Source of the DNA: Novipirellula galeiformis
GTDB taxonomy: Bacteria; Planctomycetota; Planctomycetia; Pirellulales; Pirellulaceae
Reading direction: 5' to 3'
Assembly (NCBI RefSeq): GCF_007860095.1
Contig: NZ_SJPT01000004.1
Location: forward strand, 221,260-285,259
Length of the DNA stretch: 64,000 bases
Below, piece after piece: positions 1 to 9,331 of the stretch; positions within the stretch are counted from its first letter, which is position 1, and every line of letters begins with the position of its first letter. The position numbers and the translations under genes are program-made. The notes under the pieces were generated by a model. That model made no database searches. It worked only from the letters and a program-made list of their open reading frames with translations, and had not been told where the DNA came from.

Positions 1-1838
1 AGCTCGGCTTCGCGTTCCCATTTACTGCCCACCGAGATCTCTTCGTTAGGTTCGAGTATCCAAGTGTTATTTTTCTCTTTTTCGAACGGCATACCACGTT
101 TACCTTTGGCGAGCATGGCGTTGTAGGTTTCGGTACGCACCTTTTGCGCCAGCACACGGCCCATCGCTAAATCGAAGCCCGCCTTCCAACGCAGGCTCTC
201 TTCGCTGTCACGCGCTTTCATACCGGGTTCGAGCATCGTTGCCAATTGAATCAAGGTCGGCTCTAACTTTGCCGCATCCTGTTGTGCTTTGGTCAAATCA
301 CCCACCAATTGGGGATCACTGCGTTTAATGAATCGGGTTTGCGGGCGAGAGAGACCTTGGGCGGGTCGCATCTGTGCCGCTTGCACAAGCGCTTGTCGCA
401 GCGGACTCGCCTTGACCTTGCTGACATAATCCTGCGGTGACAAATAATCAGGGCGATATCGCGCCATCGCGTTGGGATCAAAAAAGTACTTCATGTCCGA
501 AGCGAAGGCATCGATCTCCTTCGAACGCACTTGTCGGCTGACATTACGATTGGGATGGATGGAAAAATAAATGCCGCCTGTTTCATAACAAAGCCGAGTT
601 AAAGCATAGGGGCCAAATCCGCTATCAATCACCGGTTCTTCTTTGAAATCAGCGGTAAAGCCGACTTGCACCTGTTCCAGATAAAACGTTTCGGGACCTT
701 GATCGACTTGAGCCCATTGAGGTGTTTGATCGTACTCGGGATCTGGGTCAACATACTTCACCAACGTATGCTCGCGACCGAACGGTGCGGGGACGCCAAT
801 CACGTAAACCGGAATGGCCCACTTGCGACACGACGCGATCGATTGTTCAAGCATGTTGGCATCATCCCCTCGCTCGTCGGTCACCACCACAAACAACACG
901 TTTCGCTGAGGACCATTGGGACCGCGACTCCGCCTCAATGTCTTGTAACGATCCGTAGCAGAGGAAATGGCAGAAAAGACCCGTTCTTCGCCAGAAGTGT
1001 CGACAGGAATGTTTTGCACGATCGACTTGATCTCTTCGAGATCTTCGACCGGTTCTTCGGTAAACAGGGTGACGGTTTGGCCAAAGCCGATGACCGAGGT
1101 CAACAACGGGATGTCGTTGGTTTTTCGACGAAAACCAATTGCTTCGCTCTCTTTGGCAATTCCAAGTTCGCTGTAGATGCGCTGAAACCGGTCACGAATC
1201 TCTTGGCGTTGACGATGAAGTGAACCACTTTGGTCAAATAACCAAACCACCAACGTCGGGCGATCCTCGAGCGCTTGCAAGATTTCAAATGTGATGCGGT
1301 CAACGGCCCCCGCAGCCCCTTGCGTGCTTTGCCCCACTTTCCCCTTTTGATTCTTCAGTCGGTCCAGCGGCGCGACCGCTGTGGTAAACATTTTATTGAC
1401 CATGATCTGGCCTAAATCCGTTGGCTCCAAATCCACTGGATTGGGAATCTCGGAGATCTCAGCAAACATCTCCGCCGATGCTTCGGCCATCGCGGCGTCA
1501 GCAGAACTGTTCGCACCGACCTCGGTTTGGGGCAGGTCGCTATAAGTGACGTCGTCGATCATCTCGACTTTTTCAATTTCAGTCTCCGCTGGAGGCGAAA
1601 CCAAAACCACCGCCTCTTCATCCACAGGCACCACCAAAGGAACCAACGCTAAGGACAAAATGATAATCAAGTGGACCAGCATGCTGCCCGCGAACGCCGT
1701 AGTCTCGCTCGCCGAGAAGAACGACTCCTCCTCCAATTCCTCCTCATCCCAGGCATCCACCGCTTCCATGTTTTCGGAAAGTTTAGCTGGCCGGGACAGA
1801 CCGTCACGCGAATTGCTAGAAGAGTTTGGATTCGTCAT
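1..1838 (-). CDS. Membrane-anchored von Willebrand factor A domain protein (3' end outside window)
   Basis: I translated this reading frame from the minus strand; it is open from an ATG at 1838 to the window edge, so the C-terminus is missing. Residues 1-45 are acidic and cytoplasmic in character. A single hydrophobic segment at about residues 50-71 should anchor the protein in the membrane. After a linker, a von Willebrand A domain begins near residue 190 with a MIDAS-like DQSGS at 202-206, followed by a second strand ending in VVTDERGDD. These domains usually bind a divalent metal and mediate protein contacts. An in-frame GTG two codons upstream (1844) is an alternative start. No obvious SD is visible. 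The role is unknown; it may act in envelope assembly or signalling. There is no AAA ATPase partner in view. Confidence 0.85.
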   Translation of the reverse strand, partial: MTNPNSSSNSRDGLSRPAKLSENMEAVDAWDEEELEEESFFSASETTAFAGSMLVHLIIILSLALVPLVVPVDEEAVVLVSPPAETEIEKVEMIDDVTYSDLPQTEVGANSSADAAMAEASAEMFAEISEIPNPVDLEPTDLGQIMVNKMFTTAVAPLDRLKNQKGKVGQSTQGAAGAVDRITFEILQALEDRPTLVVWLFDQSGSLHRQRQEIRDRFQRIYSELGIAKESEAIGFRRKTNDIPLLTSVIGFGQTVTLFTEEPVEDLEEIKSIVQNIPVDTSGEERVFSAISSATDRYKTLRRSRGPNGPQRNVLFVVVTDERGDDANMLEQSIASCRKWAIPVYVIGVPAPFGREHTLVKYVDPDPEYDQTPQWAQVDQGPETFYLEQVQVGFTADFKEEPVIDSGFGPYALTRLCYETGGIYFSIHPNRNVSRQVRSKEIDAFASDMKYFFDPNAMARYRPDYLSPQDYVSKVKASPLRQALVQAAQMRPAQGLSRPQTRFIKRSDPQLVGDLTKAQQDAAKLEPTLIQLATMLEPGMKARDSEESLRWKAGFDLAMGRVLAQKVRTETYNAMLAKGKRGMPFEKEKNNTWILEPNEEISVGSKWEREAE

Positions 1839-2464
1839 TTGCACTTAATCATTAGGTCGAGAGAGTCTGAGTCGTGGGAAAAGCGGACACGCTGGAAATC
1901 AGATCGCGGGAAATCAGATCCAATCCTTTCAAACGCCAACTTGGGGATCGCTGTCACTTCAACTCTCAAGAACAGGACGTACTGGCATCGCCCCCCCGAA
2001 AATCATCGATGTAAGGGAGGAACAGGGTCTATTTTACTCGAATTCGACAAGATAAGTGGGGGCCACTTTACTCAATTCGTTCAACGCAGTTTAAATCGCT
2101 GGCTCGATCCCATTCCCAAGATCCCCGGTTCCCCCATCTCCGATTCTCCCGTTCCGTTGCAGGTTCCCAGTTGAGTAGCTCGCAGCGTCAAAAACAGACC
2201 GATTCACGATGAACCGTGTGATTGGATCAATGCAAGTTCGTCTCCGAATTGACTTCCGAAATCCCCAGCTTGACTCCCGAAATCCCCAGCCACACTCACC
2301 AGTCCCCCTTTGTGTGGGTGCACTAGGGATAACGCATTGTCATTGAGGTTGTACTCAAAAAATGGCCGTTGGCGACGAGGGTACACACCCCCCGCGTTAA
2401 TGGAAGCCTCCAACAGATTGCCAACACGAACCTGTACTTGTAATCTTGGTTTTTATATCGTGAG
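1839..2464. other. Intergenic stretch, no convincing gene
   Basis: This stretch separates the divergent vWA and phosphoesterase genes, so it must hold both promoters. The short open frames have no recognisable domain or SD. It contains a 19-base direct repeat (2251-2269 and 2272-2290, one mismatch) and short fragments that look like degraded dispersed repeats. I could not place a promoter with confidence. Confidence 0.5.
2251..2290. repeat. Two-copy 19-base direct repeat
   Basis: The unit GACTYCCGAAATCCCCAGC occurs at 2251-2269 and 2272-2290 with one C/T difference and a two-base spacer. It lies about 175 bases upstream of the phosphoesterase start. It could be a degraded dispersed repeat or a regulator site; nothing decides between them. 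Confidence 0.6.
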
Positions 2465-3196
2465 ATGCGACGGGAATTAAATTCGCAATTCAAATTGACT
2501 ACAGCATTGGGATTTCAAGCATTGTCTGAGCGGCTAATCGCGATCGGGGATATTCACGGATGCAAAGTTGCTCTAGAGCGATTACTTAAAGAGATTGCGC
2601 CGACCTCAAACGACGTCGTGGTCACTTTGGGAGATTACATTGACCGCGGCCCCGATTCGCGCGGCGTGATCGACACCCTGATCAAGCTACGCCAACAGAC
2701 GCAATTGATCGGATTGGTGGGAAATCACGAGGAAATGATGCTCGACGTCGTGCGTGGCGAACATCCCCCGCATGCCTGGCTGAAGCACGGTGGAGTTGAG
2801 ACGCTTGATAGCTACGGCTTCGACGGCAGCCTGGACTTTCTTCCCCAAAGCCACCAAGAGTTCTTTGACTCGCTAGGGGATTATTTCGAGTACGGAGACT
2901 ACTTCTTTACTCACGCCGCTTACGATCCCGACACACCGCTGGAACATCAACCGACCGAAATGTTGCGTTGGTACACGCTCAACGACGGCTACCCGGCGCC
3001 CCATCTCAGCGGCAAGACGGCGGTCGTCGGCCATACCGCGATGCGGGATGGCGAGATCCTCGACCTCGGATATTTGTTGGACATCGATACGTTCTGCTAT
3101 GGCGGCGGATGGTTAACGGCGATCGATCTCTACAGCCGCCAATTGTGGCAGGTCTCGCAAGATGGCCTTCTTCGCGGCGTTGACGAGCCGTCTTAG
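2465..3196 (+). CDS. PPP-family metallophosphoesterase (serine/threonine protein phosphatase-like)
   Basis: The protein has the ordered metal-binding motifs of the calcineurin-like PPP superfamily: GDIHG at 28-32, GDYIDRG at 56-62 and GNHEE at 86-90, with later histidines in the segments FFTHAAYD and VVGHTAM. Such enzymes use a two-metal centre to hydrolyse phosphate esters. Bacterial members of about this size act on phosphoproteins or on Ap4A. At 243 residues it is a stand-alone catalytic domain without signal peptide, so it is cytoplasmic. The ATG at 2465 lacks an SD; a TTG at residue 20 would also keep the whole domain. It stands alone between divergent and convergent neighbours, so the substrate cannot be inferred from context. 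Confidence 0.88.
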   Translation: MRRELNSQFKLTTALGFQALSERLIAIGDIHGCKVALERLLKEIAPTSNDVVVTLGDYIDRGPDSRGVIDTLIKLRQQTQLIGLVGNHEEMMLDVVRGEHPPHAWLKHGGVETLDSYGFDGSLDFLPQSHQEFFDSLGDYFEYGDYFFTHAAYDPDTPLEHQPTEMLRWYTLNDGYPAPHLSGKTAVVGHTAMRDGEILDLGYLLDIDTFCYGGGWLTAIDLYSRQLWQVSQDGLLRGVDEPS

Positions 3197-3366
3197 TTCC
3201 GCAGCCAACCTTCGTTTCGCAGCATGATCGAGCGGTCGAGCTCCCTCCCCGCGTGGGCTACTCTGCGTGGGCCCCCACACCGCCGCGTTCACCATCGAGC
3301 CGCACCTCGCTACTCTCCGACGCCGCAGATCGTGTCATACGCGGCGCAATGAAAAGACAGAGCAAC

Positions 3367-3400
3367 AAAAAAAAAGGCACTGTGAAAACATCACAGTGCC
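3367..3400 (-). terminator. Rho-independent terminator of trxA
   Basis: A perfect 10-base stem (GGCACTGTGA at 3376-3385 and its complement at 3391-3400) with a five-base loop is followed, on the minus strand, by nine T residues (A tract at 3367-3375). It lies 27 bases past the trxA stop codon. This is the clearest intrinsic terminator in the window. Confidence 0.95.
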
Positions 3401-3427
3401 TAGGTGTCGTTCCATTCGTCGTGCTGC

Positions 3428-3757
3428 TTACGCGTTAGAAGCATCGAGAGCTTCTTGGAGAGCTGCCTTGGGGCGAACGCCCACAAAACTTTCTGAAACT
3501 TCTCCACCCTTGAAGACCAACAACGTTGGAATGCTGCTGATTCCAAACTTCTGCGCAATCCCAGGATTGTCGTCGATGTTGATTTTGCCGATTTTGACCG
3601 CTGGGTTCTCACTGGCCAATTCGTCAATCATGGGAGCGATCTGACGGCATGGACCGCACCAGGGTGCCCAAAAGTCAACGAGCACGGGGGAGTCTGATTG
3701 CAGCACTTCGCTATCGAAGTTCTCATCAGTAAATTCTTTTACAGCATCAGATGCCAT
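3428..3757 (-). CDS. trxA: Thioredoxin
   Basis: This 109-residue protein is a single thioredoxin fold with the active site WCGPC (Cys34 and Cys37), preceded by the typical VLVDFWAPW strand. The cis-proline loop ISSIPT and the family length agree with a cytoplasmic TrxA. It reduces protein disulfides and is itself reduced by thioredoxin reductase, which is not in this window. An SD-like AAGGAAG lies seven bases upstream of the ATG. The gene ends in its own terminator and is separated from the upstream Nudix gene by about 100 bases, so it is probably transcribed alone. Confidence 0.98.
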   Translation of the reverse strand: MASDAVKEFTDENFDSEVLQSDSPVLVDFWAPWCGPCRQIAPMIDELASENPAVKIGKINIDDNPGIAQKFGISSIPTLLVFKGGEVSESFVGVRPKAALQEALDASNA

Positions 3758-3860
3758 GGAAACTTCCTTTTAAAGAATAGGTTGGTCAACGCAAATTGTA
3801 GGTATCGAGGATCTGCTGTCAATTTGCCCACTGTCAAAGTGGCCTAATTGCCATTCGCTT

Positions 3861-4586
3861 TTAACCCGCTCTCAGCGGTAGCAATATCCGAGCCAATTCG
3901 TCCAGTATCATCGCGGTAGCTCCCCAAATCCGATTTCCCCCATACTCAAATGCGGGAGCGTTAAATTCCAAGGTATCAAAACCCGACTCGTTCGCTGGGT
4001 GGGGGTTGGCTTGCGTAAAATGGACTCGCTTGTTCATCCGAAAGACTCCCCGTCGACTCGGTCGCAACAACTCTTCGAGCGGCAACAGGATAACATCCTC
4101 AACTTCAACGGGATCGGGCAGCCAAGGGGATGGTGGACGATCGATGATATACACCATCGGTTGGACTGCGTTATCACTAACATAGACATATTGTGGGTGC
4201 AGTCCGCCACAACAACGTTGGACTTGGGGACGAATTCCTAATTCCTCTTCGAATTCGCGTAGCGCTGCAACGTTAGCGGACTCCCCCGCTTCCAATCGCC
4301 CCCCGGGTAAACAGATTTGCCCGCCGTGATGCTTCAACGTCATCGGACGCCGCGTCAATGGAATCAGCCAACGTTGTTGCGTGTCTTGATAGAGCGAGAT
4401 GGCAACCGCTGCTTGCCGGCATCCTCGACGCGCTGGCCCTCGATGCCGACCATAGGCAAGTCCGGGAAACATCGCCGCGAGCGAATCGGACTTGCCGCTT
4501 TCATTCACCGCCGAAGAGGGACCCGAGATGGAAGGCCCCGAGAGTCGCTCCGAAAGATAGCTACCGAGATCGGTATTAAAGAACAT
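3861..4586 (-). CDS. Nudix hydrolase, CoA pyrophosphatase-like
   Basis: The Nudix box is complete: GGRLEAGES followed by REFEEELGI fits GX5EX7REUXEEXGU. The preceding segment with LTRRP and GGQICLPGG resembles the NudL/CoA pyrophosphatase subgroup, which splits CoA into 3',5'-ADP and phosphopantetheine. The specificity call is inference from general resemblance. I chose the ATG at 4586 (protein starting MFFNTD). The same frame is open to an ATG at 4667, adding 27 arginine-rich residues unlike the family; neither start has a good SD. The gene follows the PSCyt1-WD40 gene on the same strand and may be read through from it. Confidence 0.85.
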   Translation of the reverse strand: MFFNTDLGSYLSERLSGPSISGPSSAVNESGKSDSLAAMFPGLAYGRHRGPARRGCRQAAVAISLYQDTQQRWLIPLTRRPMTLKHHGGQICLPGGRLEAGESANVAALREFEEELGIRPQVQRCCGGLHPQYVYVSDNAVQPMVYIIDRPPSPWLPDPVEVEDVILLPLEELLRPSRRGVFRMNKRVHFTQANPHPANESGFDTLEFNAPAFEYGGNRIWGATAMILDELARILLPLRAG

Positions 4587-4694
4587 CGCATGCAATCCCG
4601 ATTGAGCGGGCGTTGACCTTCGCGTCCGACGCCCCCCCGGCTGAGCGAATGCACGCCCAGGAACCATGGAAAAATGGAGACTCGTAACGGCGGG

Positions 4695-6692
4695 CTAATT
4701 CACGGCCGCCATCAGTCGATCCAACTTTGATTGCACTGCGGCCAATTGCGTTGCCACCCCATCATGCTTTTGCTTCATTGCCTCGGCGGCTTGCTGGGCC
4801 TTGAGCAATGCTTCCTGCAGTGCGGGCAACATTTTCTCCAGCTCCGCTGCTTCGGCGGTCTTAGCTGCCGCAGCCTGTTGATGGGTTGCAACCGAGTTAT
4901 GCGTCGCGATCCGCTCGCGTCGCACGTTCACCAACTGGGTCAAGTGGCTGGCGAGATCTTGTTCCGCAGCGGCAATTGCTTCCAACTTGGCGACATCGCC
5001 GTTGGCTTGCACTCGGACTGCGATCACGGCGTCGTGTTTATCACGCGAGACATTGACCAGCGTCGGCAATTGTCCATCCAACTCCGCCGTCTTCTTGGTC
5101 GCGGCATCCGCTGCGACTTTCGACTTCTCGGCTTCCGCTTTCGCGGCAGCGATCTTGGCATTGAGTTCATCGATCGGCTTTTGCGCCGCCGCGACGGCAT
5201 TCATCGCCGCATCCAATTCAGCCTTAATCGGCTGCAGTGTTTGTTGCATCGCCACCAATTGTTGCTCCACTACTTTGGCGCGTTCGGCGGCGGGCGGCGG
5301 GTTGGCTGCCAAGGACTGCTTCTCTTCGGGTTTTTCACTCAGAGCACTAAACACTTGGCCGTCCCAATCGCCGTAGATAACGCGGCTGCCATCGTGAGAG
5401 ATTGCAGCTTGCATTACGTACTCGGCCACCGGTTGAAACTCGCGAATCAGCGTCCCGTTTGCATCCCACAGTTTGACTCGTTTGTCTTTGCCCGCCGTCA
5501 CCAAGCGGCCTTGGTGGTCGAATGCAACATCGGTGACTCCGCCGCCATGAGCATTGATGGATTTGATTGCTTTGCCTTGGTTGACGTCCCAAACCTTGAC
5601 GGTTCCATCATCGCTAGCGCTGGCGACGACATTAGAGTCATCGCGCCACGCAACCCCGTTGATGGCTCCTTTGTGATCGTTCAAATCCATATACAAGCGT
5701 CCGGTATCGGCTTCCCATAAACTGAGCCCGGCCGAACGGTCTCCGGATGCAATCAAGACTCCATCGGGGCTGTACGCTACAGTGTAAATCCAATCGGTGT
5801 GTTTCTTCAGATCGAACAGCAACTCGCCGTCGGTGGCGTCGTAAATACGCAACATTTTCTGCGGACCGCCCATCGCAACGCGCGACATGCTTGTGTTGAC
5901 GTCAGCATCAAACACCACATCCAATTCATCGCCGACGGTCGCGACGCGTTCGCCAGTCTTCACATCGTAAATTGCCGCGATCCCCTGCAAAGAGTGCTCT
6001 CCACCACCAGCAATCAAGAAACTGCCATCACGGCTGAAACGCAGTGATTGAGCAATCCCTTCTGCAAACGGCAAAATGCCCAGCAACTCTGATGTTTCGC
6101 TGTGGTACAACGCAATTTGCTTTTGCCCCGCGATGGCGACCAAAGGGGCCCATGGGCTTGCTGCAATTGCGGTGATCGCGGAGGCGCGTTCGGTGACAAC
6201 CGGAACCCGCTGCGGAATCGATTCCGGCATCGCTGCAGGACCTTCGGGTTTCCCAGCACTGCCCGCAACGAAGGCGAGCGTGTTTTTCTTTTTGGCCTTC
6301 GCCTTGGAACCGGAGTTCTCCAGAATCCCCCCTTCGATCCAAGCTTGAATGATGGCCAATTGTGCGGCGGGCAATTTATCTTGATTCGGCGGCATCACTG
6401 GGGTGTCGTCATGATTGATCAATTGCCACAAACGGCTCCCCGAAGGATCGCCATCATCGTAGACGACTTCACCACTACCGCCACCTTCGATCAAGGCGGT
6501 GTAGGTATCGAGGGCGAACCCCCCTTTCTTTTCACCTTGGTTGTGGCAGCTTGCACAATGCTGGCGAAAGATCGGTTTGACATCGTCGTCAAACGTAACC
6601 TTCTTGACCTCGGGTGTCGACTTCTCGTCCGCGGCGGTGCTAACACCGCAGGCCAACAACACGAACAAAGTGGTAATGGTGAATCGAGTCAT
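4695..6692 (-). CDS. PSCyt1-like cytochrome c / WD40 repeat protein with C-terminal coiled coil
   Basis: The chosen ATG (6692) gives a clear signal peptide (TTLFVLLACGV...), so the product is exported; an upstream start at 6806 would bury that signal. A haem-binding CASCH lies near residue 50 in a planctomycete cytochrome c (PSCyt1) domain. About seven WD40 repeats follow, with endings such as VKVWDV and VKLWDA, giving a beta propeller. The last 170 or so residues are Ala/Gln/Glu/Lys-rich and should form long coiled coils. The gene lies 64 bases after the DUF1549/DUF1553 gene and is probably co-transcribed with it. A likely role is electron transfer or protein scaffolding in the periplasm; no substrate is known. 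The same N-terminal layout is fused to DUF1549/DUF1553 in the gene at 52144-57246. Confidence 0.9.
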   Translation of the reverse strand: MTRFTITTLFVLLACGVSTAADEKSTPEVKKVTFDDDVKPIFRQHCASCHNQGEKKGGFALDTYTALIEGGGSGEVVYDDGDPSGSRLWQLINHDDTPVMPPNQDKLPAAQLAIIQAWIEGGILENSGSKAKAKKKNTLAFVAGSAGKPEGPAAMPESIPQRVPVVTERASAITAIAASPWAPLVAIAGQKQIALYHSETSELLGILPFAEGIAQSLRFSRDGSFLIAGGGEHSLQGIAAIYDVKTGERVATVGDELDVVFDADVNTSMSRVAMGGPQKMLRIYDATDGELLFDLKKHTDWIYTVAYSPDGVLIASGDRSAGLSLWEADTGRLYMDLNDHKGAINGVAWRDDSNVVASASDDGTVKVWDVNQGKAIKSINAHGGGVTDVAFDHQGRLVTAGKDKRVKLWDANGTLIREFQPVAEYVMQAAISHDGSRVIYGDWDGQVFSALSEKPEEKQSLAANPPPAAERAKVVEQQLVAMQQTLQPIKAELDAAMNAVAAAQKPIDELNAKIAAAKAEAEKSKVAADAATKKTAELDGQLPTLVNVSRDKHDAVIAVRVQANGDVAKLEAIAAAEQDLASHLTQLVNVRRERIATHNSVATHQQAAAAKTAEAAELEKMLPALQEALLKAQQAAEAMKQKHDGVATQLAAVQSKLDRLMAAVN

Positions 6693-6756
6693 AGCGATTG
6701 AAAATCGAGTTAAGGAGCAAATTTTCAGTGAGGGAACCATGAATAAGTCATTCGAA

Positions 6757-9240
6757 TCAGTGATTGAATGCAAATTCACGACTATTGAGAACGGCCCAGA
6801 ACACATCGGCCAACGCGGCCGTCATGTCGCCTTCCGCTGGAATCGTCGCTAACAACTTTTCCTGTTCCTCCGGAGTCGGTTTACGAGCGAGCGAGCGAAT
6901 GTAGATTCGATCAATCACTTGTTCCTTGCTGAGCTTCTCGTCGTTGACCCATTTTTGAATCACCTTGCCCTGCTCAATTTTATTGGTCACCGAGCTACCG
7001 TTTAGCAAATGCAGCGCTTGTGAAAGGGATGGCGACGTGGTCGCTTCGCAATCGCAAGCGGTTGCTCTTGGCGACCGTCCAAAGGCGTCGAGGAAGTAGG
7101 TTGAGGTTGCCCCATCAGCGATCTGGACCGCCGAGGCTCCCAGTGGCAAGCCACGATATTTCTCGGGCGCTTCGGTGACTTGGCATAGGCAATCGAGCAA
7201 GCTTTCCGCTCCGATGCGTCGCACCACGGCATAGGCGTAGTTGCGACTGTCGTGAGCGTTCGTTTCGTTGGAAAGACTGCTTCGTTGATAGGCTTCGCTG
7301 TTGCAGATATCGCGAACGAGCGAACGCAAATCGAACTTGTACTCGACCAATTTATCGCCCAGCGTATCAAACAACTCTGGGTTACTCGGTGGGTTACTAA
7401 TCCGAATGTCATCGACTTGATCGACCAAACCGACGCCCATGAAATGAGCCCAGATGCGATTGGAAATCGAACGTGCAAAAAAGGGATTCTCGGGACTGGT
7501 CAACCAATTGGCGACGACTTCCCGGCGATCCTTCCCTTTGGTGTCCGGAGCTTCCCCACCCAAGAATTTTGGCGGCACGGGTTTCCCGGTAACGAGATGG
7601 TTGACTTCGCCACCGAAGCGGTTGAAGACGACTCGTTCACGATAATCTTCGGCCTGCTTACGCCCCACTTGAGAGAAAAACGACGCGAAGCCGTAGTAGT
7701 CATTCATCGTCCAACGGTCGAACGGGTGGTTATGACATTGGGCGCACTGGGTGCGAATGCCCATGAACACTTGGGCGACATTCTCGGCCGTCTTAAGTGT
7801 ATCGCGTTCGATCTCATAAAAGTTGGTCTCCGGCGAGGTGAACGTTCCACCGGTACTCGTCAACAATTCACGCACCATTTGGTCGATCGGGACGTTGCGT
7901 GCGAACTTGTCGGTCAACCAATTGGCGTACAAGAAGGCCGATTTGTAGCTGACGGTGTTGCTGCTCTTGATCATCAACAGTTGTGCGAACTTCATCGCCC
8001 AAATTTCGCTGAACTCTTTGCGTTCCAGCAAACGATCGATCAATTCGGCGCGTTTATTGGGCGCCGCGTCCGCGACAAATTGGTTGTACTCTTCTTCGGT
8101 CGGCAACAACCCGGTGATGTCGATCGTCACTCGGCGAAGGAATTCTTCATCGCTGCATCGACCGCTTGGCAGGATACGAAGCTGTTGGAGTTTTTTGCCA
8201 ACCAATTGATCAATGTATTCGCCTTCAATCTTCGGCGCGGTGTACTGCAACTCGGTCGGTAGCGCCAACACCTGACTGCCCACCGTTTCCGTGATGAAGC
8301 GGGCCATCACGAAGGCTTCACCCCGTTGGCCAGCGGTCACGATCCCCATCGGATCGATCGACGCCGTGCTCGCGTTGTTGGAAGTAAACGCGGCCAAACG
8401 AGTGACGTCTCGGGTGGTGCCATCGCTATAGGTCGCCACGGCAACAAAACGCTGCTGAGTGCCCTCGCCCTCGATCACCGCTTGCGGCGGATAGATCGCC
8501 AGCGATTCGACTGCGGGCGGTTTGGCATCGGCCGCATCGGCTTTCGCTCCCTTTTGCAACCACTCTAAAATGGTCGCATAGTAATCCGAGTCGGTGTCAA
8601 ATAATTTACCGCCCGTGTGAGGAACCGAACCGACCGCTTTCTTCAGAAACAGACTTTCTTCGGGAACCGCCAAGTTGATGCGGCGGAATCCAATCTCACG
8701 TGTGATCCGATAGTAATCCCCGTCGGGGTCGAACCCAAACAAGCTAACTCGGAACCCATCTTTGCCTCGAGCGGCACCATGACAGGATCCTGTGTTACAG
8801 CCCGAGCGCGTCAGCACAGGCATGATGTCTTTTTCAAAGCTGATCTCAGGCTTCGTCGATGCCCCCGTGACCACGACGGGAACACGAACCTCGGTGCCTG
8901 CATACGAGCCCACCAGTTCGGTGTTTCCATCGGCGACCGGGTAGAGCATGAACCCGTCACGACGCACCTTCGATTCATCGGCAATCACCCATTCCATTCG
9001 CTCGCTGGCGTCTTCGGTGATCCCATCGTCGCGACGTAGCACGGCGACAAAGGATTGGAAGTCCCGTGCCGAGCCCAGTTTAATCTCTGGAGGATAAACC
9101 GCGATCTCAGGCTTTTTCGCCGCGTTGGCGGGGGGAGTTGCTGACTCAGGCGCCGCCGCAACCGCAGGCAGCGCGGTGACCGTCGAAACGATGACAGCGA
9201 ATGCGAGCCGTTCTAGATGTCTTTGAAATGGAAAGTTCAT
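6757..9240 (-). CDS. DUF1549/DUF1553 (PSCyt2/PSD1) cytochrome protein
   Basis: The ATG at 9240 follows an AGGAA SD and begins a signal peptide. After an Ig-like stretch comes a cytochrome-like segment with CNTGSCH, where the Cys spacing is CX4CH rather than CX2CH. A bacterial Ig-like (Big2) domain is next, then DUF1549, containing a canonical CAQCH in the family motif CHNHPFDRW. DUF1553 fills the C-terminal 300 residues or so and ends in REFAFNH. These domains are described from planctomycetes as PSCyt2 and PSD1. They are exported and probably bind haem, but their reaction is unknown. The gene sits between the PPC-domain gene and the WD40 gene, all on one strand, which points to a shared complex. 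Confidence 0.93.
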   Translation of the reverse strand: MNFPFQRHLERLAFAVIVSTVTALPAVAAAPESATPPANAAKKPEIAVYPPEIKLGSARDFQSFVAVLRRDDGITEDASERMEWVIADESKVRRDGFMLYPVADGNTELVGSYAGTEVRVPVVVTGASTKPEISFEKDIMPVLTRSGCNTGSCHGAARGKDGFRVSLFGFDPDGDYYRITREIGFRRINLAVPEESLFLKKAVGSVPHTGGKLFDTDSDYYATILEWLQKGAKADAADAKPPAVESLAIYPPQAVIEGEGTQQRFVAVATYSDGTTRDVTRLAAFTSNNASTASIDPMGIVTAGQRGEAFVMARFITETVGSQVLALPTELQYTAPKIEGEYIDQLVGKKLQQLRILPSGRCSDEEFLRRVTIDITGLLPTEEEYNQFVADAAPNKRAELIDRLLERKEFSEIWAMKFAQLLMIKSSNTVSYKSAFLYANWLTDKFARNVPIDQMVRELLTSTGGTFTSPETNFYEIERDTLKTAENVAQVFMGIRTQCAQCHNHPFDRWTMNDYYGFASFFSQVGRKQAEDYRERVVFNRFGGEVNHLVTGKPVPPKFLGGEAPDTKGKDRREVVANWLTSPENPFFARSISNRIWAHFMGVGLVDQVDDIRISNPPSNPELFDTLGDKLVEYKFDLRSLVRDICNSEAYQRSSLSNETNAHDSRNYAYAVVRRIGAESLLDCLCQVTEAPEKYRGLPLGASAVQIADGATSTYFLDAFGRSPRATACDCEATTSPSLSQALHLLNGSSVTNKIEQGKVIQKWVNDEKLSKEQVIDRIYIRSLARKPTPEEQEKLLATIPAEGDMTAALADVFWAVLNSREFAFNH

Positions 9241-9331
9241 GCGAAGTTCCTCACTGAACAATAAATGCAAGCGATTGAATGGTGCGTGATACATCGGGCC
9301 CAAACGGTTTGCCTGAGCGAGGCATCCTTGA

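Noticed and set aside
2204-2413. 69-residue minus-strand frame with GDFGSQ repeats
   Set aside because: It is the translation of the direct repeat at 2251-2290 and has no other support.
4731-5720. 329-residue plus-strand open frame opposite the PSCyt1-WD40 gene
   Set aside because: It lies antisense to a well supported gene with cytochrome, WD40 and coiled-coil signals; its own sequence has no domain.
7252-8262. 336-residue plus-strand frame opposite the DUF1549 gene
   Set aside because: It is a shadow of a conserved minus-strand gene and has no recognisable domain.
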